Assembly: GCA_937926445.1 (NCBI GenBank)
Contig: CALBAK010000028.1
Location: 108,514-172,513 of the forward strand
Direction of reading: 5' to 3'
From: an uncultured Alphaproteobacteria bacterium
Lineage (GTDB): Bacteria > Pseudomonadota > Alphaproteobacteria > Geminicoccales > Geminicoccaceae
Length of the DNA: 64,000 nucleotides
Shown: positions 1-9,941 of the stretch, one piece after another
Position numbering within the stretch: the stretch's first letter is position 1
Layout: each line of letters begins with the position of its first letter
Notes under the pieces: generated by a model
What the model saw: only the letters and a program-made list of their open reading frames with translations
What the model was told of the DNA's origin: nothing
Database searches by the model: none
Position numbers and translations under genes: made by a program

Positions 1-1
1 T

Positions 2-229
2 CTCGGCGCCGACTACGGAGACGCGTTCGCCGCCGCCTACCGTCGGGTCGTCGATCGCCACGCGCTCGCCTTCTACCCCTTCTTTCTCGACGGCCTCATG
101 GGCCGGCCGACGTTCTTCCAGGCCGACGGGATCCACCCCAACGCGGCGGGCGTGACGCTGGTGGTCGAGCGGATTCTACCGAGCGTCGAGGCCTGGCTGC
201 GGGCGACCGGGGTTTCACGGAGAGGTTGA
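2..229 (+). CDS. GDSL-type esterase / arylesterase, C-terminal fragment
   Basis: This is the last 75 residues of a gene that begins before the window. The frame reads through a segment ending in ADGIHPNAAG, which matches block V of SGNH/GDSL hydrolases: the Asp and His (DxxH) complete the Ser-Asp-His triad. That spacing and the following short amphipathic tail resemble TesA-like arylesterase/lysophospholipase proteins, which are usually periplasmic. The catalytic Ser block and any signal peptide lie outside the window, so substrate cannot be judged. The next gene (acs) starts 192 bp downstream with its own Shine-Dalgarno, so they are probably separate units. Confidence 0.75.
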   Translation, partial: LGADYGDAFAAAYRRVVDRHALAFYPFFLDGLMGRPTFFQADGIHPNAAGVTLVVERILPSVEAWLRATGVSRRG

Positions 230-421
230 TTCTCCACCGAGCCGATCCCCTCGCTGGTGCAGGATCTTACCCACAACCTGTTGACGAGTTCGGGGATAAC
301 CGGCGCAACGCGGTCTTGCGGCATAACGTCCCCGCGTGCTTGAGATTACAGTCGAGCTGGGGATAACCCCCGCGTAGGGATGGGGCCCGGAGCCTCCGCG
401 GGGCCCATCGGGGAGGGATCG
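230..421. promoter_or_regulatory. acs upstream region with three DnaA-box-like 9-mers
   Basis: The 192-bp gap has no gene. It contains TTACCCACA near 268 and two copies of the motif GGGGATAAC (reverse complement GTTATCCCC) near 293 and 360. Each 9-mer differs from the DnaA box TTATCCACA at one or two positions. Just before the acs start is GGGAGG, a good ribosome binding site. The acs promoter should be here, but I cannot pick a convincing -35/-10 pair. Confidence 0.4.
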
Positions 422-2365
<1,944 letters not shown>

Positions 2366-2396
2366 CGATCGGGTCCGGGCGCCCGGCCCCGGTCCG

Positions 2397-2909
2397 TCAG
2401 GACCGGCGGTCGGACCGAAGGCCGAGCGCCCGTTCCTCGACCCCGATCCGAAGCACCAGGACCGCCGTGTTCGCGAGTCTTAACACGGCCGCCCATCGAG
2501 GTTCGCCGCAGGCGAGCGCAAGGGCGGGCACCTCGAGAAGCACGATCAGATAGTTGGGATGGCGAAGCCAGCGGTACGACCCGCGGGTGACGAGCGGTGC
2601 TCCGGCCAGCGTCAGCACCCGCGTCATCCAGCGACCGCCCAAGCTTGCGATGACCCAAAGGCGCAGCGGCTGAAACGCGAGCCAAGCCAGGAACCACGGG
2701 AGGACGAGGGGTCGTTCGGCCAGAGCGGCGAGCCACAGTGCCGCCAAGAGCGCCGCGTGCAGGAGCACGATCAGCGGATAATGACGGGCGCCGTGTTCGA
2801 CCGCTCCGCGCGCTCTCAAGCGCCGCTGTTTGCGGTACGACCAGCCGAGTTCGGCGAGCCGCCGCGCCGCCACGACGAGCAGCAACAGATGAACAGGACC
2901 GAGGCTCAC
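2397..2909 (-). CDS. Isoprenylcysteine carboxyl methyltransferase (ICMT)-like membrane protein
   Basis: A 170-residue protein with several hydrophobic segments and the ICMT-family C-terminal motif TRGSYRWLRHPNYLIVLLE (the RHPxY core) that binds S-adenosylmethionine in this family. The GTG start at 2909 overlaps the stop of the upstream polyketide synthase gene (GTGA), so the two are translationally coupled. In other bacteria (BpsA-BpsB of Bacillus is the known example) an ICMT-like enzyme beside a type III polyketide synthase O-methylates the alkylpyrone or alkylresorcinol product. That role is inferred here from the pairing; the methylated substrate is not shown by sequence. The frame is open far upstream but only this part looks like protein. 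Confidence 0.85.
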   Translation of the reverse strand: MSLGPVHLLLLVVAARRLAELGWSYRKQRRLRARGAVEHGARHYPLIVLLHAALLAALWLAALAERPLVLPWFLAWLAFQPLRLWVIASLGGRWMTRVLTLAGAPLVTRGSYRWLRHPNYLIVLLEVPALALACGEPRWAAVLRLANTAVLVLRIGVEERALGLRSDRRS

Positions 2910-3946
2910 CGTTCGATCACTGCAAAGCCTGCCGCGAACCCCGGGCCGAGCGCGGTCAGGACCGCGCGCCGCCAGCGCGGTTCGGCGAGCGCCCGATCGA
3001 GCACGTAGAGCACCGTGGGCGCCGACATGTTGCCGAATTCGGCAAGCACCGCGCGGGCGTAGTCCAGTCCCGCGGCCGGTGGCTGTAGCGCCCCTTCGAG
3101 TGCCGCGAGAATCTTCGCCCCACCCGGGTGACAGAGCCAACGATCGACGTCCGCGGTGCCCAGCCGATGGCGAGACAGAAAGGCGGCCAGCGCCGGGCCC
3201 AGCCGGTCGCGTGCGACCTCGGACACGGAGGGAGCGAACAGAACGCCCAGACCGTCGTCCTCGATCCGCCAACCCATGACATCGAGGGTGCCCGGAAAGC
3301 GTATCTCGCCCGTGGGTCCGATCCGAGGCCCCACACCACCTGCCTCGAGAACGGCCACGGCGACGCTGTCGCCGAAGAGCGCGCAGGCGACGAGGTTGGC
3401 GAGGCTCGCATCCGACCAGCGCAGCGCCAGGGAGCAGAGCTCGACGACCAGCAGAAGCACCCGGGTTCCGGGTCGAGCGCGCGCGAGATCGGCGGTCCGT
3501 GCGAGACCCAGAACTCCGCCCGCGCAGCCGAGACCGAAGAGCGGCGTGCGCACCACATCGTCCCGCAGGCCGATCCGTTCGGCAAGACGAGCCTCGAGCA
3601 ACGGCGTTGCGATGCCCGTCGAGCACACGGTGACGACCGCATCGATGGTGCCCGGCTCGAGGGCCGCCGCCTCCAACGCGCGCGCCGTGGCGAGCTCGAG
3701 CAGGTCGAGCGCCGTATCGAGAAAGATCGCGTTGCGCCGGCCGAAAACCATCGGCTGCAGATAAGCCTCGACCGGTAATGCGATCCGGCGTCGCTCGATG
3801 CCGCAATGGTCGAACAGCTGGAGCCTGCGGTCGAGCTCGTCGAGCCGGTCGGCGAAGAGCCGCCGAGCTCCGGCCTTCGCCGCGGCTTGGGTCAAAACGT
3901 GCGGAGGGTTGGCCAGGGTCAGAGCACGAAGCGCGACCCCGGCCAT
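2906..3946 (-). CDS. Type III polyketide synthase (chalcone synthase-like)
   Basis: A 346-residue thiolase-fold enzyme that condenses malonyl-CoA units onto an acyl-CoA starter and cyclises the chain, typically to alkylpyrones or alkylresorcinols in bacteria. The catalytic triad is complete: Cys141 in FGLGCAGG, His273 in WLCHPGGAK and Asn306 in FGNMSAPT. Length is close to bacterial PKS18/BpsA/ArsB-type enzymes. It overlaps the downstream ICMT gene by four bases and lies 6 bp after the stop of the nicotinamidase gene region, so the order nicotinamidase - PKS - ICMT may be one transcript, although the first is functionally unrelated. Product chain length cannot be predicted from the motifs I can see. 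Confidence 0.93.
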   Translation of the reverse strand: MAGVALRALTLANPPHVLTQAAAKAGARRLFADRLDELDRRLQLFDHCGIERRRIALPVEAYLQPMVFGRRNAIFLDTALDLLELATARALEAAALEPGTIDAVVTVCSTGIATPLLEARLAERIGLRDDVVRTPLFGLGCAGGVLGLARTADLARARPGTRVLLLVVELCSLALRWSDASLANLVACALFGDSVAVAVLEAGGVGPRIGPTGEIRFPGTLDVMGWRIEDDGLGVLFAPSVSEVARDRLGPALAAFLSRHRLGTADVDRWLCHPGGAKILAALEGALQPPAAGLDYARAVLAEFGNMSAPTVLYVLDRALAEPRWRRAVLTALGPGFAAGFAVIER

Positions 3947-3952
3947 GCTCTC

Positions 3953-4702
3953 TCAAAGCCCGGCGAGCTCGTTGGCGAGGATCGCCCCGCGCGAGGCCAT
4001 GAAATAGAGCCCCATGTGATGGGCGGGCCATTTCGGGTGGGCCGAGGTCGCGGGCAGGCCGAGCCGCTCCGCGGTCGCCCGCGGCAGATCGTAGGTGGCA
4101 CAAGCCGGTTCGTAGACCACGATGTCGCGCAAGGTCGGCGCGAAGCCGCGGTTGCGGGCCGAAAGCAGGGTCGAGACGAAGTCCATCACGCAGATGTCGG
4201 TACAGATGCCGACCGTGACGACCGCCTCCAGACGGTGGAGATTGATCCAATCCACCAGCTTGTTGTGCGAAAGCCCGTGCTGACCGCGAGCAGTAGCCGG
4301 TTCGATCGCACCGACGAAGCCGTTGATGCAATCCTTGCGGATCAGGACGACGTCAGGATCGCCCTCGAGCCAGGACAGCTCCGGCACGAGATTCTCTTCG
4401 CCGGTTCCGCGAATGCAGTGCGGCGGGTAGGGAGGCTCGGGCTTGTTGGGCTCGTGCGTATCGAGGAAGGCGAGAACGGGCAGCTTCTTCGCCCGAAAGC
4501 TCCGGGCGAGGACGTCCGTGCGTTCCACCATCCGGGCGATCTGCTCGTCCGGAGCGCTCGGCGCGAGGTTGCCACAACCGACGGTGCAGAACCCGTTGAC
4601 CTCGTCGACGATGACGAGCCCGGCTTCCGCAGCCAGCCGATAGGGCACGAGCTTCACCGGCATGGCCTCCCGAAGCCCGTCTAGAAGTTCGTCTGTGCTC
4701 AT
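3953..4702 (-). CDS. Nicotinamidase, isochorismatase superfamily (plant NIC-like)
   Basis: Likely hydrolyses nicotinamide to nicotinate for NAD salvage. The 249-residue product has the cysteine-hydrolase triad Asp33 (VIVDEVNGFCTVG), Lys123 (IRKDCINGF) and Cys171 (GICTDICVMD), plus metal ligands Asp81, His83 and His95 in the DTHEPN...PPHC stretch. The long conserved strings NGFCTVGCGNLAP, PYPPHCIRGTGEENLVPE and DCINGFVG resemble, as I recall them, the Arabidopsis NIC1-3 nicotinamidases more than bacterial PncA. Start ATG 4702 follows a purine-rich GGGGGACGGGA site; the frame is open further upstream without recognisable protein. It is divergent from dapB. Confidence 0.85.
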   Translation of the reverse strand: MSTDELLDGLREAMPVKLVPYRLAAEAGLVIVDEVNGFCTVGCGNLAPSAPDEQIARMVERTDVLARSFRAKKLPVLAFLDTHEPNKPEPPYPPHCIRGTGEENLVPELSWLEGDPDVVLIRKDCINGFVGAIEPATARGQHGLSHNKLVDWINLHRLEAVVTVGICTDICVMDFVSTLLSARNRGFAPTLRDIVVYEPACATYDLPRATAERLGLPATSAHPKWPAHHMGLYFMASRGAILANELAGL

Positions 4703-4827
4703 TCCCGTCCCCCTGCAGATCCGACCGGATGGTTTGAAGATCGCCTCTTCCGGCAGCTCCTTCAATGCCGCGCTTGACACCGGACGGTCCCGCGCGCTCC
4801 TGCCGCGGCGAAGCGGGGAGAGTCGCC

Positions 4828-5625
4828 ATGCGGGTCGGCGTGATCGGTTGCGGCGGTCGAATGGGCCGAGCCGTCGTGCGCGAGGTTCTCGGAGCTTCGG
4901 ACCTCGAACTCGCCGGCGGCATCGAGCGATCGGGCCACCCCGACGTCGGGCAGGATCTCGGGCTTCTGGCCGGCGTGGGCGCAACGGGACTGGTCGCCGG
5001 AACCGATCTCGCCGCTCTCCTCGAGCGATGCGATGCGCTGATCGAGTTCTCGACCCCCGAGGCTTCCTTGGAGCATGCGCGGTCCTGTGCCGATTGGGGG
5101 CGACCCCTCGTGGTCGGCACCACGGGCTTCTCGGCCGAGCAGGATCGCGAGCTGTCGCGGCTGGCGGAGCGCTTCCCGCTCCTGGTCGCCCCGAACATGA
5201 GCCTGGGCGTCAATCTCCTCCTCGTGCTGACCGAGCAGGTCGCGCGTGCGCTCGGCCCCGACTTCGACATCGAGATCCTCGAGATGCACCATCGCCAGAA
5301 GGTCGACGCCCCTTCGGGCACCGCGCTCGCCCTCGGGCGTGCCGCCGCCGAGGGCCGTGGCGTCCGGTTGGACGAGACGGCCGTGCGCGTCCGGGAGGGA
5401 GTGACCGGCCCGCGCTTGCGGGGCACGATCGGCTTCGCCACGCTGCGCGGTGGCGACGTCGTCGGTGACCATTCGGTGATCTTCGCGGGCGAGGGCGAGC
5501 GGATCGTCCTCCAGCACCTCGCGGCCGACCGGCGGATCTACGCCCGCGGTGCCGTGGCGGCGGCGCGGTGGCTCGCGGGACGTCCGCCCGGACGCTACGG
5601 CATGCGCGACGTGTTGGGCTTCTGA
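4828..5625 (+). CDS. dapB: 4-hydroxy-tetrahydrodipicolinate reductase
   Basis: NAD(P)H-dependent step of the diaminopimelate/lysine pathway, feeding peptidoglycan and lysine. The 265-residue product starts MRVGVIGCGGRMGRAV, a Rossmann GxGGxxG motif, and carries the family active-site block EMHHRQKVDAPSGTA near residues 152-166, with the conserved His155 and Lys159 and the substrate-binding SGTA. ATG 4828 was chosen because GGGGAGAG precedes it and the protein then begins directly at the nucleotide-binding strand; the frame is open 63 bp further upstream. It is intact and stands alone between the nicotinamidase gene and the convergent mutase operon. Confidence 0.96.
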   Translation: MRVGVIGCGGRMGRAVVREVLGASDLELAGGIERSGHPDVGQDLGLLAGVGATGLVAGTDLAALLERCDALIEFSTPEASLEHARSCADWGRPLVVGTTGFSAEQDRELSRLAERFPLLVAPNMSLGVNLLLVLTEQVARALGPDFDIEILEMHHRQKVDAPSGTALALGRAAAEGRGVRLDETAVRVREGVTGPRLRGTIGFATLRGGDVVGDHSVIFAGEGERIVLQHLAADRRIYARGAVAAARWLAGRPPGRYGMRDVLGF

Positions 5626-5647
5626 GCTCGGGCCGGGACCGTACCGC

Positions 5648-7807
5648 TCAGGCCGCGAGATCGTAGCCGAGCTCGCCCGCGAGGATCTCAAGGAGCTCGG
5701 CTGCGGCATCCGCGATCACCGTTCCCGGTGGGAAGATCGCGCGGGCGCCGGCCGCCCTGAGCGCCGGGAAGTCTTGCGGTGGAATCACGCCGCCCACCGC
5801 CACGACGATGTCGCCCCGGCCCTCGGCCTCGAGTGCGGCCATGAGCTCCGGCACGAGCGTCAGATGTCCGGCCGCGAGCGAGCTCACGCCGATCACGTGC
5901 ACGTCGTTGTCGACGGCCTGCCGCGCGGCCTCGGCAGGTGTCTGGAACAAGGGGCCGATGTCGACGTCGAAGCCGAGGTCGGCGAAGGCCGTGGCGATCA
6001 CTTTCTGACCCCGATCGTGGCCGTCTTGGCCCATCTTCGCGATCAGGATCCGGGGTCTGCGCCCTTCCAAGGCGGCGAACGCCTCGACCATGCGGCGCAC
6101 CTTCTGGACCTTCTCGGCTGTCGCCATCTCGCTCGCATACACCCCGCTCACGGCGCGAATCGGTGCCACGTGCCGACCCCAGACCTTCTCAAGGGCGGCG
6201 GTGATCTCGCCGACCGTGGCTCGCTTTCGCGCCGCCTCGATCGAAAGCTCAAGGAGGTTGCCCTCGCCCGTTTCGGCGGCCCGGGTCAGAGCGTCGAGTG
6301 TCCGGCGCAGGGCGAGCTCGTCCCGATCGGCTTTGAGCGCTCTGAGGCGCGCGAGCTGGGCCTCGCGGACCGCCCGATTGTCGATCTTCAGCACCTCGAC
6401 CGGCGGCTCGTTCTCCGGCACCCACCGGTTGACACCGACGATCACCCGCCGTCCGCTGTCGATCTGTGCTTGGGTGCGGGCCGCGGCCTCCTCGATCCGC
6501 AGCTTCGGCAGACCCGCGGCGATCGCCGCCGCCATCCCGCCCATGGCCTCGATCTCGGCGATGTGGGCGAGCGCCCGCTCGGCGAGCCGGGCCGTGAGAT
6601 TCTCGACATAATAGCTTCCGGCCCAAGGGTCGACGGTCCGCGTGACGCCCGTCTCGTGCTGGATCACGAGCTGCGTGTTGCGCGCGATCCGGGCGCTGAA
6701 ATCGGTCGGCAGCGCGAGCGCCTCGTCGAAGCTGTTCGTGTGTAACGACTGGGTGTGACCGTGCGTCGCCGCCAGAGCCTCGATGGTCGTGCGGGCGACG
6801 TTGTTGAACACGTCCCGTGCCGTGAGGCTCCAGCCCGAGGTCTGGCAATGTGCTCGTAGCATCAAGGAGCGAGGATCTTTGGGCCGGAACTCCTGCTGGA
6901 CGAGCTTGGCCCAGAGCAGACGGCCAGCCCGCAGCTTGGCGACCTCCATGAAGAAGTTCATCCCGATCGCCCAGAAGAAGGAGAGGCGCGGCGCGAAACT
7001 GTCCACCGAAAGCCCGGCCCGCAGTCCCGTCCTGATATACTCGATGCCGTCCGCCAACGTGTAGGCCAGCTCGAGATCGGCCGGGGCCCCGGCCTCGTGC
7101 ATGTGGTAGCCCGAGATACTGATGGGGTTGAATTTCGGCATGTGCTTCGCCGTCCAGGCGAAGATATCGGCGATGATCCGCATGGACGGATCGGGCGGAA
7201 AGATATACGTATTTCGTACCATGAATTCCTTGAGAATATCGTTCTGGATCGTCCCGGAGAGCTTCTCGGGGGGGACACCCTGCTCTTCGCCGGCGACGAT
7301 GAAGAGGGCGAGCACCGGCAGGACGGCCCCGTTCATCGTCATGCTGACGCTGATCCGATCGAGCGGGATGCCGTCGAACAGGATCCGCATGTCGAGGATC
7401 GAATCGATCGCCACCCCGGCCATGCCGACATCGGCCGCGACACGCGGATGATCGCTGTCGTAGCCCCGATGGGTGGCGAGGTCGAAGGCGATCGAGAGGC
7501 CACGCTGGCCCTGCGCCAGGTTGCGCTTGTAGAAAGCGTTCGATTCCTCGGCCGTGGAGAACCCGGCATATTGCCGGATCGTCCAGGGCTGCGTCGTGTA
7601 CATCGTCGGATAGGGGCCGCGCAGGAAGGGCGGAAAGCCCGGCAGTCCTTCGAGAAAATCGAGACCCTCGAGGTCGACCGGCGAATAGGACGGAGAAAGC
7701 GCGATCCCTTCCGGTGTGAGATGGGCCTCGCCTTCCGCCGCCTGCGGCGGTCGGGTGCCGTCCGTCCAGAGCGGGATGTCACGGAGATCAGGAATTCGAG
7801 ACGTCAT
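5648..7807 (-). CDS. mcmA: Methylmalonyl-CoA mutase, large (cobalamin-binding) subunit
   Basis: Interconverts (R)-methylmalonyl-CoA and succinyl-CoA with adenosylcobalamin. The 719-residue protein has the TIM-barrel catalytic domain (for example [16 protein letters not shown] near residue 77) and a C-terminal B12 domain with the base-off motif [10 protein letters not shown] (His near 597), followed by GVSSLAAGH and [10 protein letters not shown]. Length and domain order fit the catalytic subunit. Its ATG overlaps the stop of the small-subunit gene by four bases, giving a coupled two-gene operon. It could serve propionate/branched-chain amino acid breakdown or an ethylmalonyl-CoA route; nothing nearby decides this. 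No meaB-type chaperone gene is adjacent. Confidence 0.96.
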   Translation of the reverse strand: MTSRIPDLRDIPLWTDGTRPPQAAEGEAHLTPEGIALSPSYSPVDLEGLDFLEGLPGFPPFLRGPYPTMYTTQPWTIRQYAGFSTAEESNAFYKRNLAQGQRGLSIAFDLATHRGYDSDHPRVAADVGMAGVAIDSILDMRILFDGIPLDRISVSMTMNGAVLPVLALFIVAGEEQGVPPEKLSGTIQNDILKEFMVRNTYIFPPDPSMRIIADIFAWTAKHMPKFNPISISGYHMHEAGAPADLELAYTLADGIEYIRTGLRAGLSVDSFAPRLSFFWAIGMNFFMEVAKLRAGRLLWAKLVQQEFRPKDPRSLMLRAHCQTSGWSLTARDVFNNVARTTIEALAATHGHTQSLHTNSFDEALALPTDFSARIARNTQLVIQHETGVTRTVDPWAGSYYVENLTARLAERALAHIAEIEAMGGMAAAIAAGLPKLRIEEAAARTQAQIDSGRRVIVGVNRWVPENEPPVEVLKIDNRAVREAQLARLRALKADRDELALRRTLDALTRAAETGEGNLLELSIEAARKRATVGEITAALEKVWGRHVAPIRAVSGVYASEMATAEKVQKVRRMVEAFAALEGRRPRILIAKMGQDGHDRGQKVIATAFADLGFDVDIGPLFQTPAEAARQAVDNDVHVIGVSSLAAGHLTLVPELMAALEAEGRGDIVVAVGGVIPPQDFPALRAAGARAIFPPGTVIADAAAELLEILAGELGYDLAA

Positions 7808-9702
7808 TCCAGCCCTCCCGACACCGTCTTCGGCGTTCCGAGCCGCTCGTGCAGCTCCTCAAGAAACGCCAAAAGATCGAAGTCCGACCCGATCACGCTC
7901 ACCTCTCCGGGCAGAGGCTCGGCCGAACCGACGACCCAGATCCGACGTGCCCCGGCGGAGCGTAGCGCATCGACGAGCTCGGCTGTACGCTTCGCTTCGC
8001 TCGCCCCGATGCAGGCGATCACGACCGGGCCAGCGATGCGTCGCCACGCTTCTCCTGCTTCCGTCGGCCCGCCCAGCCGGACCGAGATCGCCTCGAAGCC
8101 TCCGGCCGCGAGCAAATTCTCGACCTGTGTCGAGAGCTCGTGGAGCTCGCTGCTCCGGCCGAGGGCAACCACGGGCACCGCGGGCCGGTGACCGTCCCGC
8201 CGTTTCGCCGCCTCCGCGCGCTCCCGTAACCCCTCGAAAGGCTCGGCGAGCCGGAACGGTCGAAGCGGTCGGAACGGTGCCGTCCCGCGCTCCCTCGGCT
8301 GCGCCACCAATACAGTGCGTGCGGCCGCGAGCGCCTCCTCGAATCCGCCCTCGGCCTCCGGCGGCGCCTTGCCCTCGAGGATCGGGAACATGGAGACGCC
8401 GACCAGCCCGTCCCGGCCGCGCGCCACACGCGCTTCGCGCGCGCGACGGGTCGTCTCGACTTCGGCCTGGAGGCTGCCGGCCCGCAAGGCGGCCAATAGG
8501 CCGCCCGCGGCCTCGATCGCTTGCAGCTTCTTCCAAGCCGCTTCGGCGAGCGAGCGGGTCAAGTGCGCGACATACCAGGCACCGGCAGCGGGGTCGCGCA
8601 CGCGCCCCACCCCGGCCTCCTCGCGAAGGACGAGCTGCACGTTGCGGGCGATCCGTCGGGCGAGCGGGCTGGCCGGCCCGAGCGTCCGGTCGAACGGTTG
8701 CACCGTGACCGCATCGGCCCCCCCGGCGACCGCGGCCAGCGCCGCCACGGTCGTGCGCAGGATGTTCACCCAGGGATCCAGCCGCGACAACATCCGCGAA
8801 CCCGTTTCGGCCCGGATCCGGACTTTTTCGCTCCGGTCGCCCAGGCCGGCGGCTTCGAGGATCCGCTCGAAGGCGAGGCGAGCCGCGCGCAGCTTGGCGA
8901 GCGAGAGGAAGAGGTCGGCGTCGACCGCGAAAACGAGCTCGAGCCGCCGGAGGATCGTGTCGAGAGCGATGCCGGCGCCCTCGGCCCGCTGGAGCCAAAG
9001 GGTCGCCGAGGCGAGCACCGCGGCGATCTCCAGTGCCTCGCTCGCACCCGCCTCGTACCAGGACCGACCGTCCGCGAGAATGTACAAGACAGGGCTGCGC
9101 CCGAGCGCTGCCACACAGGCATCGAGTAAGGTCGACGGATCGGCCGAAGCACCCGTCAGGGCTGCGTCCACCGGGTCCGCCAGGACGCGCCAGTCGGCGG
9201 CAACGAGCTCGCGTCGGTACCCTCGCAACGCCTCGAGATCGAACAGCCGCTCCAGCGCCCATTCTCCCGCCTCGAAGCGGACGGTACAGCCTCCACTCGG
9301 AAGCGCGGTAACGAGCTTCTCGAGGGCAGCCCGATCGTAAGCCAGCACCCCGTCGGGCCGCTCGCCTCCGCGGCCGATCGCCCGATCGAGGTGAAACACA
9401 ACGGCATCGGCGCCCGAGTCCAGGTCTTCCCGCGCCTCCGCGCCGGCCCGGTTTGGATCCGGATGGCGGTGCGGCTGCACGATTTCCCAAACACGCGGCC
9501 AACCTCCGCCCGGGCTACGGTCGGCTCCGGCATTGCCGAGCAGTGGTGCATAGAGTGGCTCGATCGGCACGCCGTCGTCGGTGCACCCGACCAGCCCCTC
9601 GACGCCCGCGGCACCGGCCGTTCGAGCCGCCAGTGCCCGCCACTCGTCGGGATTCGGGGCCGGAAAGCTCCCGGCCAGGATACGCCGCCCGCTCGTCTCC
9701 AT
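7804..9702 (-). CDS. mcmB: Methylmalonyl-CoA mutase, small subunit
   Basis: A 632-residue paralogue of the mutase barrel that pairs with the cobalamin subunit encoded just downstream. It keeps the general mutase fold (for example [21 protein letters not shown] and [18 protein letters not shown]) and a C-terminal Rossmann-like region, but that region lacks the DxHxxG cobalamin motif, as expected for the non-catalytic partner. ATG 9702 is preceded by AAGGAG at good spacing; the frame is open another 81 bp without a better site. It is the promoter-proximal gene of the mcm operon, and the 239 bp to the divergent autokinase gene should hold its promoter. Confidence 0.93.
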   Translation of the reverse strand: METSGRRILAGSFPAPNPDEWRALAARTAGAAGVEGLVGCTDDGVPIEPLYAPLLGNAGADRSPGGGWPRVWEIVQPHRHPDPNRAGAEAREDLDSGADAVVFHLDRAIGRGGERPDGVLAYDRAALEKLVTALPSGGCTVRFEAGEWALERLFDLEALRGYRRELVAADWRVLADPVDAALTGASADPSTLLDACVAALGRSPVLYILADGRSWYEAGASEALEIAAVLASATLWLQRAEGAGIALDTILRRLELVFAVDADLFLSLAKLRAARLAFERILEAAGLGDRSEKVRIRAETGSRMLSRLDPWVNILRTTVAALAAVAGGADAVTVQPFDRTLGPASPLARRIARNVQLVLREEAGVGRVRDPAAGAWYVAHLTRSLAEAAWKKLQAIEAAGGLLAALRAGSLQAEVETTRRAREARVARGRDGLVGVSMFPILEGKAPPEAEGGFEEALAAARTVLVAQPRERGTAPFRPLRPFRLAEPFEGLRERAEAAKRRDGHRPAVPVVALGRSSELHELSTQVENLLAAGGFEAISVRLGGPTEAGEAWRRIAGPVVIACIGASEAKRTAELVDALRSAGARRIWVVGSAEPLPGEVSVIGSDFDLLAFLEELHERLGTPKTVSGGLE

Positions 9703-9941
9703 TCGGCTCCTTCCGCGCAGGGCCAACCTGCCCGCCACTCTCGGCCATTCCCCGAACGGGCGCCAGTGTCCGCCGGGTCGCAAGCGGGCCAGCCTCGCGC
9801 TCCATCAACCCAGGGACGTTCCGATGCCGCGTTTTGCTACTTCCGCGAGTGACGAGAGATGAGGTATGAGTGACGACGGGAGTGGGGCTCTCTATCCGAG
9901 GTTGGGCAGGACGTCCCCCGAGCGCGGAAAGGACGGTGGCG

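Noticed and set aside
2366..2396. Palindrome CCGGGCGCCCGG between acs and the methyltransferase as a terminator
   Set aside because: Short, no T-tract, and such palindromes are common by chance at this G+C content.
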